Shown one piece after another: positions 5,873 through 5,878 of a stretch of DNA of 5,878 bases (position 1 is the first letter of the stretch; the number at the start of each line of letters is the position of its first letter). Position numbers and translations under genes: made by a program. The notes under the pieces were generated by a model, which saw only the letters and a list, made by a program, of their open reading frames with translations, made no database searches and was not told the origin of the DNA. Source of the stretch: Actinomycetota bacterium (GTDB lineage Bacteria; Actinomycetota; Actinomycetes; Actinomycetales; Microbacteriaceae); contig WLFI01000049.1 of assembly GCA_009703845.1 (NCBI GenBank), positions 1 to 5,878 on the forward strand, read 5' to 3'.

Positions 5873-5878
5873 CGACAA
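5869..5878 (+). CDS. Possible start of a divergent gene, only three codons visible
   Basis: GTG ACG ACA A can be read as a start followed by Thr-Thr. The gene next to senX3 in actinobacteria is often a phosphoglycerate mutase (gpm) or phoU. An MTT beginning would suit a phosphoglycerate mutase better than PhoU, but three codons decide nothing. No ribosome site precedes it. It is proposed only because of position, orientation and the mirrored repeat at the senX3 side. Confidence 0.2.

Noticed and set aside
1..5878. Mobile elements, CRISPR array, tRNA or rRNA genes, defence or biosynthetic system
   Set aside because: No regularly spaced repeats, transposase motifs or RNA-gene signatures were seen on either strand; the window is almost entirely occupied by conserved housekeeping and regulatory genes.

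Overview
The window reads as ordinary chromosome of an actinobacterium, most likely a small-genome Microbacteriaceae-type organism (for example the freshwater Luna/Rhodoluna/Aquiluna kind). This rests on the CarD, SenX3 and RegX3 protein sequences, which are actinobacterial in type, on the gene order carD-ispD/F-cysS-rlmB familiar from Mycobacterium and relatives, on the basic actinobacterial N-terminus of RlmB, and on frequent GTG and TTG starts. Base composition looks only moderately GC-rich by eye (not counted), which fits a streamlined lineage better than a soil actinomycete. The genus is an inference.

Left half (1-3263, all minus strand): a tightly packed run transcribed from right to left, carD -> ispDF -> cysS -> rlmB. 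Gaps are 14 bp and 3 bp, followed by an 8 bp overlap, so one transcript is likely. carD is an essential RNA-polymerase-binding regulator in mycobacteria, ispDF is a fused bifunctional isoprenoid (MEP pathway) enzyme, cysS charges tRNA-Cys, and rlmB (N-terminus only, cut by the window edge) is a 23S rRNA 2'-O-methyltransferase. A 95 bp divergent intergenic region (3264-3358) carries the promoters of carD and of the lipoprotein gene on the other side.

Middle (3359-3871, plus strand): a 170-residue secreted lipoprotein of unknown function. It occupies the place held by lpqE next to carD in M. tuberculosis. Its gene converges on regX3, and a perfect 34-base palindrome (3881-3914) between them is a bidirectional intrinsic terminator.

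Right half (3937-5801, minus strand): senX3-regX3, the phosphate-sensing two-component system, with a 4 bp stop/start overlap. Upstream (5766-5878) is a probably divergent control region. It contains an exact 12 bp inverted repeat whose two arms each place a GTG at the same point, on opposite strands, plus a third partial copy midway. One arm covers a possible leaderless GTG start of senX3. This is the most interesting structure in the window. A new gene may start on the plus strand at 5869, but only three codons are visible.

No mobile element, CRISPR array, tRNA or rRNA is visible, and nothing suggests horizontal transfer. Apart from short intergenic gaps, the window is fully coding.
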